From contig JAWQUS010000008.1 of the NCBI GenBank assembly GCA_036365455.1, positions 24,845,501-24,909,500 on the forward strand: DNA of 64,000 nt, given 5' to 3'. Every line of letters starts with the position of its first letter. Positions within the stretch are counted from its first letter, which is position 1. The notes beneath the pieces were generated by a model. That model worked only from the letters and a program-made list of their open reading frames with translations. It was not told where the DNA came from and did no database searches. This stretch comes from Macrosoma leucophasiata (lineage: Eukaryota; Arthropoda; Insecta; Lepidoptera; Hedylidae). The translations under genes and the position numbers were made by a program. Shown in pieces: positions 21,085 through 34,000 of this stretch.

Positions 21085-21360
21085 TAAAGAAAAAAGGGAA
21101 CTTTTAAATTTGACTTCGGACAGGAATCGAACTTGCGAGCTTAGGATAACCAGTCCAGCCGCTTTACCACTATGCTACCGAAGTCCCACACCGATGCGTC
21201 AAATTTTGATTTCCGTTTTTTGATTTAAAACGATTTAGGGTCGGTGAACGACATCCAATGATAACAAACTCTCCTGAAGCCTGGGCTGGTCCTGTGCTGA
21301 GGTAGCAGGTTTGATACCTGCCCGAAGTCAAACTTTTCTTTTATTCTTTAATTTCTTTTT
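21085..21360. mobile_element. Foldback element with tRNA-like arms, copy 1
   Basis: The left arm on the minus strand (21112-21185, 74 nt) has a perfect 7-bp acceptor stem (GACTTCG/CGAAGTC), a TAGTGGTAAAGC D-arm and AGTTCGATTCC in the T-arm. The right arm (about 21285-21345) carries the matching T-arm in plus orientation (GTTTGATACCTGCCCGAAGT). A/T-rich outer ends (AAATTAAAGAA... and its inverse) continue the symmetry. The same arrangement recurs at 50094-50350 and a single arm at 47160-47220, so this is a dispersed element, not a functional tRNA gene. Confidence 0.72.
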
Positions 21361-21361
21361 T

Positions 21362-21635
21362 TTATGAAATGGAAGTGGCAAACAAACAAGCGTGCAGTTC
21401 ACATTGATGTTAAGTGATGACTGCAGCCTATAGACAAAGACCAAGGTCAAAATGCAGATGCGTTACCACCCCTGAGGCCTAAGATGCTATGCCTCTGCGG
21501 AAATTACAGGGCCGTACATTACCCCCTGACCGGAACACGATAGTGCCGAACACTACCATTTAGCGGCAAGTAAATTAAGTAATGCGGCGGTGCCTACGCC
21601 CGCGAGCTCCGTCACTGGAGCTCTACCACCAGTTA
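21362..21635 (-). repeat. Family A repeat, reversed
   Basis: A near-complete reversed copy, beginning with the complement of the A-rich tail and ending with the GAGCTCC hairpin end (GAGCTCCGTCACTGGAGCTC). Confidence 0.75.
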
Positions 21636-21687
21636 AAATCCATACTGCAGTTGCAGTATCCGCGGATGACTTTAACGCGTCCGTGAA

Positions 21688-21734
21688 GTTAGTTACATTT
21701 AATTAATTTTTTAAATTAATTAAATGTAACTAAC
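21688..21734. repeat. Perfect 22-bp-arm palindrome
   Basis: GTTAGTTACATTTAATTAAT... is followed after a TTT centre by its exact reverse complement. It lies between a family A repeat and a family C SINE and could be the end-to-end remnant of a foldback element. Confidence 0.85.
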
Positions 21735-22021
21735 ATTGTAATAATTTTAACATTGTAATCCCTGAAGAGTTAGGCAGAGGTAAACGCGTGCATTCAAACA
21801 TACATGCAAACACCCACGATTCGCCGGTTACGTTTTTATCCCATGTAACAGGTGGCGAGCCTATTGACATCTCCAGGCACATTACCAAACTTCGAGGTAT
21901 TGGGTAACTTCCAGAAAATGGAAATATCCCAATAGAACCAGAGATAACGGATTTTATACCCTATACCTACTTTATACTATAGGATATAAATACAAGGTCA
22001 GGTGCGGCACTCACCGGGTCG

Positions 22022-25000
22022 CTATTGCTGTGGCGGGTAGTAGTCCGGTGGGTAGTAGTGCGGCGGGTAGTAGTGCGGCGGGTAGCGGGCCACGAAGTTG
22101 TGGTTGTGGGCGGGCAGCATGGTGGCGGGCGGGCGGGCGGTCTGCACTGTCGCCGGGGTCGCCACACGTATCGTCTGGTTCAACGATACGTTTTGCGAGG
22201 CTGCGTCGGTAAAACAGTAAAATCATTATGCGTAATAATAATACTTAAGTACGTGTTTTATAAATGTAATTTTAACAATAAAAATAAAAATCAACGCTCA
22301 TTCTCAGGTCAGGACTCACAACAACCAAGAACCGAAACAAATATCTGTCACAGTGCGGTCATCACACCCACGACATTGGAAATAAGGCCTAGAAACAGGT
22401 GCCGAACAATGGTGGTCAAACCATTCCAATATATAAATAATAATAATGGCAACCCATTATACGTCCCACTGCTGGGCACGAGTCTCTCCCCTTTTTAGGG
22501 GGAGGCCTGGAGCTTACTCCACCACGCTGCTCCAATGCGGATTGGTGGAGTTGGGTGGGTTAGTGGCCAACCTGCTGTCGGATGTTTTCAAACCACCCAT
22601 AAGGCCTCCGACAAGGTTTAACGACTGCTATATATCGATAGCAACCGGGACCAACGGCTTAACGTGCCCTCCGAAGCACGGAAACGCGGTCACCCATCAC
22701 ACTACCTGACCGCGCCCGTAGTGCTTAACCGAGCAGATCGCTTACGATCTACACAAGCCGCGGGGCCATGCGCGCTTCCAATAGGCTGTATAAATACTAT
22801 ATATAAAAACGCGGCCGGCGTCTCCATTCAAAGTATTTATAAAAAGTAGGTACTTTAATTTACGCGCTACGTAATATTCACATTCAAGTATTTGTAGTGG
22901 TAGGTATGCAGGTAAAGCACTACGACTATAGAGTAACTGTGAATTAAGTTTCTGGGCTCCAAATAAGAATTCCGGAAGTTGAGTAGCACGGAAAGTTTAT
23001 TTACGGAATGACACACAATAACTAGAGTATAAAAGAAGGAGAAAGTTAGCACAAGCACAATAGCGAAAAACATGCAAAAGCAAATGACGGGTCGAAATAC
23101 AGCAGAGCGTCAGACGTCTCGCATTGATGTCGTATCGAATCGGACTGGTCGTCCGAACACTCCCGACTCCCGAATGAATCCGAGCGCGCAGGCCGTCACC
23201 GTTCGGGAGGGTTCGGACATCTCTACGTAAACAAGAATTGGTTTGTCTGGTTGTTCGTTGATTATTTAATTTTACATATAAAATAAAATTACGTACGTAA
23301 ATTATAAAAGCTATGTTTTAATAAAAATTACAATTAAAATTAATATTAAAGTAGCTCCGCTACATATTTAATACAAGCACTGACCCAGTTTTGAAACTAA
23401 AGTAGTGGTAAAACAAAATTGTATTTAACTTGAAATAGTTAAGATTAAAAAACTGGCACTAAACGCACTTACCAGCGGTATAAGGCGCGTATGGCGGGTA
23501 GTAGGGCCTGTTCGGCGGCGGCACAGAAGGCTGGAAGGCGGGATAGGGGGCGGCGGGGACCCCTACCCCAACGGTGGGGGCCGCGGAGCCGCCTAACGCG
23601 GCAGAGGAGGCCGTGTGGACTCCCAATGCAACAGCGGGGGCCGCGGGGACTCCCAACGAAGACGCAGGAGCCGCGGGGACCGCAGCGGACGCGTTCGTCC
23701 CGTTCGTGCTGAGCGAGGCGTACGAACGCGTCGACACGTGCCGCGTCGTGTTCGAGCTCGACGCCTTGAACCCGTTCAAGCCCTCCGGCGCACACTTGTC
23801 GCTTGTGCCGTTTGCTGGAACACAATTGACTAAGTTAGCGTTCCCCAAAAGAAGGGTGACCCAATACCGGGCGCAGGGACATGAAGCGTTTTCCCCATCT
23901 TTATTTTTAGCGGGTAAATTGATAGGTTAGAATATTTTTACCCTATAAAAACAGCTTACAACTTGGTTACCTTTCGATTGACTTACTCTATCACACGTAA
24001 AGCCTTTAATAGAGTTTCCCTTTAAATAAGTTGTTAAAACGTTCATTTTATGTTAACCTTACAAGAACCCTTTCTGATAGGGTAACCCTATCGCATGGGA
24101 TGCGAAAGGCTAAAGCGCTTTAAAAAAATACCCTATTTTAATGGCATTGCGTTACAAATTTAACAAATGGCTAATGGTTTGTTTGATATTAGCGCGGGCG
24201 ATGCAATCAACGTCGGTAAGTAAAAACTAAGAGATTAAACTAAGCGCTTAAAGTAAAGCCCAAATCTATCCTAACGTTAGGCTTACCCTAACGTTATGAT
24301 AGATTATTAGGTTATCCTTTCCTTGGGTAAGACTTTCTAAAGAATAATATGGTCCCAAGGTGGGTACCTTAGGTAGGTACGTACGTACCTCCCTATCGTA
24401 CCACTAAATAATAATTTAAAGCGCTTTTAAAATTAGCCGCTAATCCGGTCCCTGACCGGGCCACAACAATTCATTATACAGGGTTAATAGAAATTAGGGC
24501 ATCACTTCTTGCAGGTAGCCTCTACATCAATATCCCAATAACATTAAAATTTGTTCAAGGATTTTATATAGATTTATAATTTAAGTTTTCGCATACAAGA
24601 TTATTTTTTTGTCTCTGAACTAGCATTTACTCTGAGTGTAGGTATGCCACGCACCTTGCATAGGCAAAGTATCGCCACGAGCAGCGGGGCGCGGGGTTGC
24701 GGGATAACGCAGGGGCAACTCTTGAAATCTTTTTTCTTTATTTTTTTGGGTTGTTTATCAAGATTTGTAAAAAGTCGTAGAAAGTTTGTAAAAAGTTGTA
24801 GCAAAGGTTTGTTGATTGGATTGATCTGAGAGACTGTCAAGAGGTGATGCGCTAATTACAATTAACCCAGTAATATATATATTTTTAAATATTTTTAGCA
24901 AAAAAACTGTCAATTATATTTTGTTAGATAAATCCCTATTAAAGGGGCTTTTGTGAATAGTCCATATATTACTATTGTTACAAGGACAGTATACTGTATA

Positions 25001-28000
25001 CTGCTACGAATAAGTAATTCTATAGAAGTGTAACTCTCATACAAAGCACGATAAAAAAGTGGCACACAGTTCGTTGCTATGGGCTTAACATTGACAGTTA
25101 CATCGTTACATAAATCAATACAACAAAATTATTTAGATTGCATTCGAGACTGATGTATAATGCAATAGGAGTGAATTTTTAATCACAATATTTTAGAGAA
25201 GGGGAAAATTTTGAAAAAATGAATAATTTTTTTTACCTTTTTTAATGAATGGAGTAAATTCGTGTAAAAACGTTTTGAGTCGATAATACAGGATTTTTAA
25301 AGTAGCAACAAATCGACATGAAATTTTGACGGTAATGACAACGACGACTGCAATTGATAGGCGTACGCACCCCTGGACTTAATTGCCCAACAACATTGCT
25401 TGCGCCCTATATTTTCTGATGTTATTTTATATCACCTGTAAGCAATAGCGAAAGGACAAGTTCCATGTGGGGCCCGCGCCTTGTACACTATGTTAACGCC
25501 TGATGCTTTTATGAACACAAAGTGCAACGTTTTATTATTTTACTACCGACGACAATTAAACATTTTATTCGCTATACTGTCCGCAATCGTAGTGAACACG
25601 TCTCTGTACAACTTTTACATAATTAATCGAATTAATATAGTGTTTAGATATCAAAAGGTTCATTGTGTCCCGCTGAGCTGAGGCACAAACACACTATAGG
25701 TATCAAAAATTGAGAAAAATACGTACAATCATGGAAAAATACTCAAAATAATTTCAACTGTTCTTTTTTTGTCGGAAATATTTATTTTATGTATTTTTTT
25801 GTATGAGAACAATATGTCACCATATTGCTAGTTACAAAATGTTTGCCTTGGATACCTTTACAGATATGTTCATGGATAGATTTATTCGTCATAATGGGAC
25901 AAATGCAACTATAAATGTAAATGTAAAAGTCAAAATGTTTTAGACATTTTAATACCATCCGCTTTATTTTTGGTGTTATCATTCTTGTTTTAGAAATATT
26001 GTTCGGTCAAAAAAGGACTTAAGGCCACACACTGGCCACTATTAGTATTTACATTCCAACTTTGAAGATGGCTGTCTGTCATCTGACTTTCATTGTTTTT
26101 TGTGACTTCACTTTTTAGACTTTACTTTTACAATGTACATGAGAAGCAATTACAAGATTTATTATTTCTAAAACTACTAATTCTTTCCTTTTAACTATCA
26201 CCTGTGCATCATTCTTTACAAATATACATACGACAATTAAATTAAGGTATAATAAACGATTCGAATAGCTGAAAAGTATTTTATGCTTCTTCTCTCAATA
26301 TAGTGTACACGATGCGGGCCCAAACTCCACACATTTTGGAACATCTCCTTCCACTAAAAAAATAAGCATGAAAGAAAGAAAAAATACACTATTATAAAGG
26401 ATGCCTTTATAATAGTGTATTTTTTATTTTTCTACTCACCATTCCGTATGATCTCCATGATAGTCTGGTAAACCTCGGATGTGGACGAGCTGTTTAGGGA
26501 ACTCGTCCGCCGCCGTGGCGCCACTGTTTGTAATAATGTGTCCTCCATACGCATAGCCGATGAGATCGTCTGCGAATAATATTGTTTGTTTGTTATGTAC
26601 ACTGCATGTTTATTTGGCTTCAGACAACTACAGATTTCATACAAGCATATAGTTCACATTGATGATACATATATCATCTATAAAAACCGGTCAAGTGCGT
26701 GTCGGGCCACGCGCAGTGTAGGGTTCCGTAGTTACAGAGTAAGAGATGTAATGAAAAAAATAAATAAATATTTTCTATGGAAATATTCGAAATTTTCTAG
26801 TAAAATACATTTGTTCGAACTATTACTCGCAAACTTGCAGGGCCAACTTATGTGTGATAGATTTCCTTTTAATTTCGTTATATGTAGCTACTATAGCCGT
26901 AACGTTTGAATTTCTAACAACAACCGTTTATTCTGTAGGGGGGGGACACACACTTGTGTCTAACGAAAATTTGCACTTTAAGGCTTAATAAGTCACGAAC
27001 AGTTAACTAAATCGAAAAATGATGTTCGCACACCCATAATATTTTTAAAAGACCTATCCAACGATACCCCACACTATATGAAAATCGAAAATAAAAAAAA
27101 ATATCCGCGCGTTACTAGTAGGGGAGGTTACCCTACCTTCCTTGTTTACTACGGAACCCTAAAAAGAAAACGGCAAGGGCATGTACCCTTGCAGTTTTCT
27201 TTTTATAGATGATGTACGGAACCCATCGTGCGCGAGTCGACTGGTATTTGCCCGTATTTTTTATGTAGATGATAGGCCATAGTATTTACTTATCATCAAT
27301 GTGTATTATATATACTACTATATGTTGCGGTTCCTGGGGACCGACCGCCTAACTGAAATGCTTTCGTTTAGGATGTTATCTTGTCCGTTTTGTACCGCCT
27401 ATTAAAACACTTTGCTCTTAAGTATATATACCTACGGACACAAACACTTCCAGGAAACAGTTGGATGATACGAAATTGATAAGATGTTTTTATAATCGAA
27501 AGCTAAACGAAAGCATTTGAGTTAGGCGGTCGGCCCCCAGGTTGTCGATATCTTTGGGAAGGATATTGTCCAGCAGTGGACGTCATTCGGCTGAAGTGAT
27601 GAGTGCTACTCCTAAACCACTGAGGCGTTAGGTAGGGTAGAGTTCCGTAGAGCGTAGGCACCACCGCATTACCTAACCTATCTGCCGCCAAATGGTAGTG
27701 TTCAGCAATATCGCGAGCCGGTCAGATGGTTTTGTATGGCCCTGTAATAACTATCACAGAAACATAACAACTGAACTGCATGCCTGGTTGCCACCTTGCC
27801 TACATAGAAAAAAAAACTACAACTGGTTTTACTTACGGAACTGCGATTATTGCTGACCACACAATCTATCAGTTGTAGTAGGAACTGTTTCGGCACTGTT
27901 GACATGCCCTGCAAAAAAAAAAAGAAAAAATAAACAACTTTACAGGTGGTATAGGTCGCGCCAGGTAAAAAGAACGCTGGCGGTCAAGCTGCGCGTCATG

Positions 28001-31000
28001 TGTTTTTATTTCATTTTATGTTATTCTATGTAATATAGTTTTCAATCTGCCTACCAATACACGAAACCGCAAGCGAAAGCTAGATCAAAAATAATCCAAT
28101 AGGGCTAGTACTTTCGTGCGCGAGTGTACCGATGCGCGAACACATCCCTTCTACTTTCTTCCAGCGTTCTTTTTACGTGGCGCGACCTATAGTTTCCAAG
28201 GAGCTCGAGGGCGTAGGCACCGCATTACCTAACCTATCTGTCGCTAAATGGTAGTGTTCGGCACTATCGTCACACCGCGTTCAAATCCGCCAAAATTCCA
28301 TACAAACGCTTAATTTGGTCTCTATTACACAGACATCAATAAGTGACGTGTATTTACATGTGCACCTGTGTGCGTAGCACGTAGAAAATACCAACCGTCG
28401 CCCATAAAAGGGGAGGAGGTTGGGTGATGCGGGGAAATCGGGCGGAACGTCGAAGTGTCAATTTTATACGTAGTATTATTAAATATTCTCTGCTATCGTG
28501 TTCCGGTTAGATAATATATGGCCCCGTGATAACTATGTCAGACATGACACATCTTAGGTCTCAGGTGTGGCAACGTATCTGCATTTTGATTTCTGGTTTT
28601 TATGTAGATGTCTATAGGCTGCAATCATCACTTAACATCAATGTGAACTGCATGCTTGTTCGTCATCTTCCTTACATAAAAAAAGTAATAATGTATTTGA
28701 CGGCCCAGTTAATCCAGCGGTGTGAGACGTCCGTTTTATTCGTCGCGGGTTCGATCTCTGCACCGGGACAAATATTTGTATGGCCTAAACGTAACGTAAC
28801 TTCACGCCTGTAATCCCCGAAGGGGTAGGCAGAGGTAAATGCATGCATTCAAGCATACATGCAAACACCCACGATTCGCCGGTTACGTTTGTATGGCCTA
28901 CAGATACAGATATTCGTTTCGGGTCTGGGTGTTTGTGTACAACGGCACCCACAACACAGGTTTATACCTATTGTGGGGCGGTGAGTATAAGCGTATTTTT
29001 TATTATTTATTTACGTTTTACTGGTGGTGGAGTTTCAGTGTGATTTCGAAAGCGTAGACCCATTGCCTAATCTATCATCAGCACTATCTTCTGCCGGTGA
29101 AATGGTAATATATATGAACCCGTAATAACTATCATTGATAGTGAATGAGAAATTAATAAAAGGCTTTTTTAATTTCTAATTTATTTATTTATAATGACTA
29201 TCACACGTGTAAGAAACTATAGAATTGGGGGCGGCTACTCGCCTGATTTTTGTATACATGTCTGCAGGTTGCAGTATTCACTTACTATTCATGCTTGATA
29301 GCCATCGTCAATAGTAGGGGAGCCCAAGAGGGGATTTTTGAATTTACTCTTCTGCCGGTGAAATGGTAATATATATGAACCCGTAATAACTATCATTGAT
29401 AGTGAATGAGAAATTAATAAAAGGCTTTTTTAATTTCTAATTTATTTATTTATAATGACTATCACACGTGTAAGAAACTATAGAATTGGGGGCGGCTACT
29501 CGCCTGATTTTTGTATACATGTCTGCAGGTTGCAGTATTCACTTACTATTCATGCTTGATAGCCATCGTCAATAGTAGGGGAGCCCAAGAGGGGATTTTT
29601 GAATTTACTCCAGCGCGTCATATTAGGGTGTAGGTAGGATACCTTGCACCCTATTCAGTACCTCTACCAAATCTACGATTTCCATAAAAGGCGCAACCCT
29701 TAGGGCTTCCGCCACGAGCTTGCCTCACATCCAAGTCGTCAGAATTTTTGATGGGAGCTTTGATTGGGTTCACTTTTCATCCTCTCATCCTTCATTTGAC
29801 ATTCTTTTGTAATTTTTCACCTTCATTTTTGAAAGAATCAAATGTTTTTGAAAAGGGCGCGGCATCAACGTCATTGGTCAAGAGCGTGTCACATCTGAGA
29901 GGATGTAAAATGTGCCCAAACAATGCTACTATCCAAAATTCTGACGATTCGGCAGATGAGTAAGATCGCAGCGATCTTTTGAATTTTTTTAGGGGCTACC
30001 GTCCGGGCGCGACCCTATATACAATCTTTAGATTTAGTGGAGGTAACCACCTAAGTTTTTTTTTTAATGTAATGGAAGTGGCAAACAAGCATGGAGTTCA
30101 CATTGATGTTAAGTGATGACTGCAGCCTATAGACACCTACACAAAGACCAAGGTCAAGATGCAGATGCGTTACCACTCCTGAGGCCTAAGGTGTTATGCC
30201 TCTGTGCCGGGAATTACAGGGCCGTACATGGTAGTGCTGAACACTACCATTTAGCGGCAAGTATATTAGGTGATGCGGTGGTGCCTACGCCCGTGAGCTC
30301 CGTCACTGGAGCTTTACCACCAGGTACAAGGTATCTCCCATTTCTTAATCTGACGCGCTCGAGTATATCGCGCGCTATCTTTCAAATTGGATCAAACGGC
30401 AGTGTGCAAAATTGGATTAAAATCGGTTAAGTAGTTTAGGAGTCCATCGCGGACAAACACCGTGACACTATATTTATAAAAAAAAATAATAAAATAATGC
30501 GATGACTTAAATATACATATAAGAATCATAGTACTTACGGAAGCAAAGGAAGCTTGGTTGAACTGCGCCAGGACACTATGAAGCTGCTGCGGTACCCCCT
30601 GCATTAAAATAAAGAAAACATTAAAGCTTTGACAACGAGATCAAAAATTAACACAAGTAATGCTCATATGAATGATGTCAGTACATTCCTTTAATTTATT
30701 TACCGATAACCTCGCATCTTTATATATAAAAACTGTTTATCTGTATGTCCTTAATAGAATCGTAAACTATGCATTTGATCATGTGATAATCTTTTACAAA
30801 GTTGTTGTGCATGAGCCCACGAAGGTTTCTGAGTTTGCAAATTCGACAGATGGCACCAATATCATTTTTTAGTTGGTGTCGTACCAACGCGCGCCGGTTA
30901 CTGCTAGTTTTATTTACAATTACTAAGTCTCTGGAATTACTTCAAAGAACATTATACGCCATACAAAAACTGTCAACTACTTAGTACTAAGCGATAAGGA

Positions 31001-34000
31001 GTGCGAGATAAATATTTATTTTTAACTTAGTATTTGGGGAAAGATGTTGAGGAATTTGATGATATATTTAATGTTAATATTGATTCTAATTTCCATTTAT
31101 TAATTAATGTCTGTTTTATTTTTACTGCATGTATTTACATAATAGTTATTAGCACTGTACTACTAATAGTGATTACTACTATAATATAAAGTATTTTTGA
31201 ACTTTTAACACCATACTTATTAACTTAACTAAAAATACCATCAGTTTCGGAAAACTAACTATGTGACCGCAAATTTACCAAAAATGGACCGCTCGCAACC
31301 TCAGTCAGTGTACGAGTCAACCAACTGTCGGCAAGAGGAGGTGCGGTCTGAAGGAGAGAAATCAAAGTGTACGTATGTGTCCATTCTATACGTAGAATTA
31401 TTACATATTCTCTGCTACTACTAAGGTACTAATCTATTATAGCACACCCCGGACACTGCTAAAATTAACAATGTGACGTCAACTATTTGCAATCAAAGTG
31501 AATCTTAATTTCCATACGACTAACCAAGTGCAAATTAATTTTGTTAAATTTCGTATAACTTATTTTTCGTGTAAGTAACGTAGAAAATATCCAAAAAAAG
31601 AGCCAATAAATCAAAGTATCACATGTGTTAAATATTTGTTGTACAAACATATGACGTCACGTCTTGTGATTGATATTTCGTTCAACATGGAGCACAGATA
31701 AAAAATATTAAAATTATTACATTTTATTTTGCAATTTAAAAACATAAATCATTAATATTTCACGAAAATATTTAATGAGTCATCGTATTATTTCACAAAA
31801 ATTCATTCTAATCATAGTTTACATTTATAGATAGCTGTCCGATTGCCTATTTCTCAAGCCACTCCTGTAAAAAAAGAAGTATCACGCTATATTCAAGTTC
31901 GCGTTCAAAGTGAATAACATCTAACGATATAAACCTCGTGAATGCATTTTTGCTCAATTTTTTATGGCGTTTACAGGAAGTATACCTCGAAAGGCACACC
32001 CTTATCTCAATAATTTGTCAATTTGATACCTTTAGCTCTCTGAATGACAGTAATTGAGAACCTCGTAAACACTCGCATCTGTCAGATAGCCGTGAATACT
32101 TTGCAAGGAATGTATTGTGGTGGTAGTGTTTAACTGGTGGTAGAGCTCCAGTGACGGAGCTCGCGGGCGTAGGCAACGCCGCATTAACTAATTTACTTGT
32201 CGCTTAATGGTAGTGTGCAGCACTATCGTGTTCCGGTCAGGTGGTAATGTACAGCCCTGTAATTTCCGGCACAGAGGCACACCTTAGGCCTCAGGAGTGG
32301 TAACGCATCTACATTTTGACCTTGGTCTTCGTGTGGGTGTCTATAGGCTGCACTCATCACTTAACATCAATGTGAACTGCATGCTTATTTGCCACTTCCA
32401 TTACATAAAAAAAATTGTTCCGTGTTAGATAATTTACTGCTTGAGTGCATCGTACTGTACGTGAATAATTTTACGTTTTCTAAAAGAAGGAAAATAAATA
32501 AGATGATTATGGAGCGTGAAATAAACACACAGCTGCTGAGGTATTAAGAGGATGATCAGGTGATCAGCGACCGCCAATACGCCTATCGGCATGGCAGATA
32601 GGCTGGTGATCTTCTAGTGTAGCTCACGCGCCGATGGGCTCAGACCTTAGACAACAGTGGGGAAGCACTAGCTGTGAGCCTAGACATCGCTTTTGACTGA
32701 GTCTGGCACAGGGCTCTTCTCGCGAAGCTACCATCGTACGGTCTCCCTGAGAAGCTATGCCACTGGACAGCCAGCTTTCTGTCAGAGTGTCACATCAAAG
32801 TTTTAGTTGATGGACAAAGCTCTGACACTACCAAAAAAACGTTGGTGTACCGCAAGGCTCTGTTTTATCTCCCACTCTATACATTCTGCATATCAATGAT
32901 ATGTTAGAACAGAACCCACACTATCATTGTTATGCGGACAGTACGGGAAATACTAACTACACAAGCGCAAATGCTTCTCGGGCGATTATCGAGGAGAGTA
33001 GAACTAGACTTATGTCTGAAGTCGAGAACTCTCTGGAGCGAGTCTCTGATTGGGGAAGACTAAATCTAGTCCAGTTCAACCCCACAAAGACCCCAGAAAG
33101 TCTGCGGGTTTACAGCTAAAAAATCCCTATTTATTGTAGCGCCAGTTCCAGAGCACTCAACTCACCATTAGTAAAAGTGTCGGTATCCTGCGTGTTGACA
33201 TATCGAGTGAGCTGCAGTTTCGAGGTCACATTGAGGGTAAGACCAAGCTGGCATCAAAGAAGCTCGGGATACTAAATAAGGCAAGACAATATTCATATCG
33301 GGGCAACTTCTACAGCTCTATAAAGCTCAAGTAAGGCCCCATTTGGAATACTGCTCTCATCTCTGAATACCAGCTCGGTCCCCTTGACTCCATTCAAAAA
33401 CGTGCCATTCGAATCGTCAACGACCCAGGAATCACAGATAGACTCGAAGATCGGAGTCTGCGCAGAGACATCGTATGTCTGTGCATTTTCTACCGCCTTT
33501 ATAGTGGTGAGTGCTCTGATGAACTGTTCGATCTGGTGCCATCGTCTACATTCCTACATCGCACCACCCGCCGAAGACAGAAGTTCCACCCGCACAGATT
33601 GGATACTTGGAAATGCTCAACGGTCCGATTCGCGCGTTCATTCCTGCCCAAAACGTGCAAATTGTGGAACGAACTTCCCTCTGAGGTTTTCCCCGGCGCT
33701 ACAATATGGGGCTCTTCAAAACTGGCGTCAAACGAGTCCTTCAGGGCTGGCAGCGCGTTGGCAACTCCCCTGGTGTTGCATATGTTCATAGGCGACGGTA
33801 ACCACTTTCCACCAGATGGCCCGACTGCATGTCTGTCAATCCTTTGACATAATAAAATCGAAGAAATATAGGTAGTTATTGTAAAAAAATATAAGATGAT
33901 TATCGTAAAAAAATCAAATAAAATATGTACGTATGTATGTATCTTCACGCCAGGTCCCTAACGGGGTAGGCAGAGAGTGTAAAGCGCCAGATGTCCCGGT

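Noticed and set aside
21112..21185. Possible functional tRNA gene
   Set aside because: The acceptor stem is perfect, but the T stem and anticodon stem contain mismatches and the sequence recurs as an inverted pair with shared flanks at two loci, so it is part of a repeat.
22011..22226. Minus-strand ORFs rich in His/Thr/Arg or Pro/Ala/Leu
   Set aside because: Wrong frames of the last ZC3H10-like exon; only the phase-matched frame gives the PPHYY repeats and a stop.
22446..22849. Plus-strand ORFs of 60-90 codons in repeat F
   Set aside because: All three repeat F copies give different, interrupted frames; not a conserved protein.
29088..29609. Satellite or CRISPR-like array
   Set aside because: Only two units of 261 bp with no spacers, in an insect genome; a simple tandem duplication.
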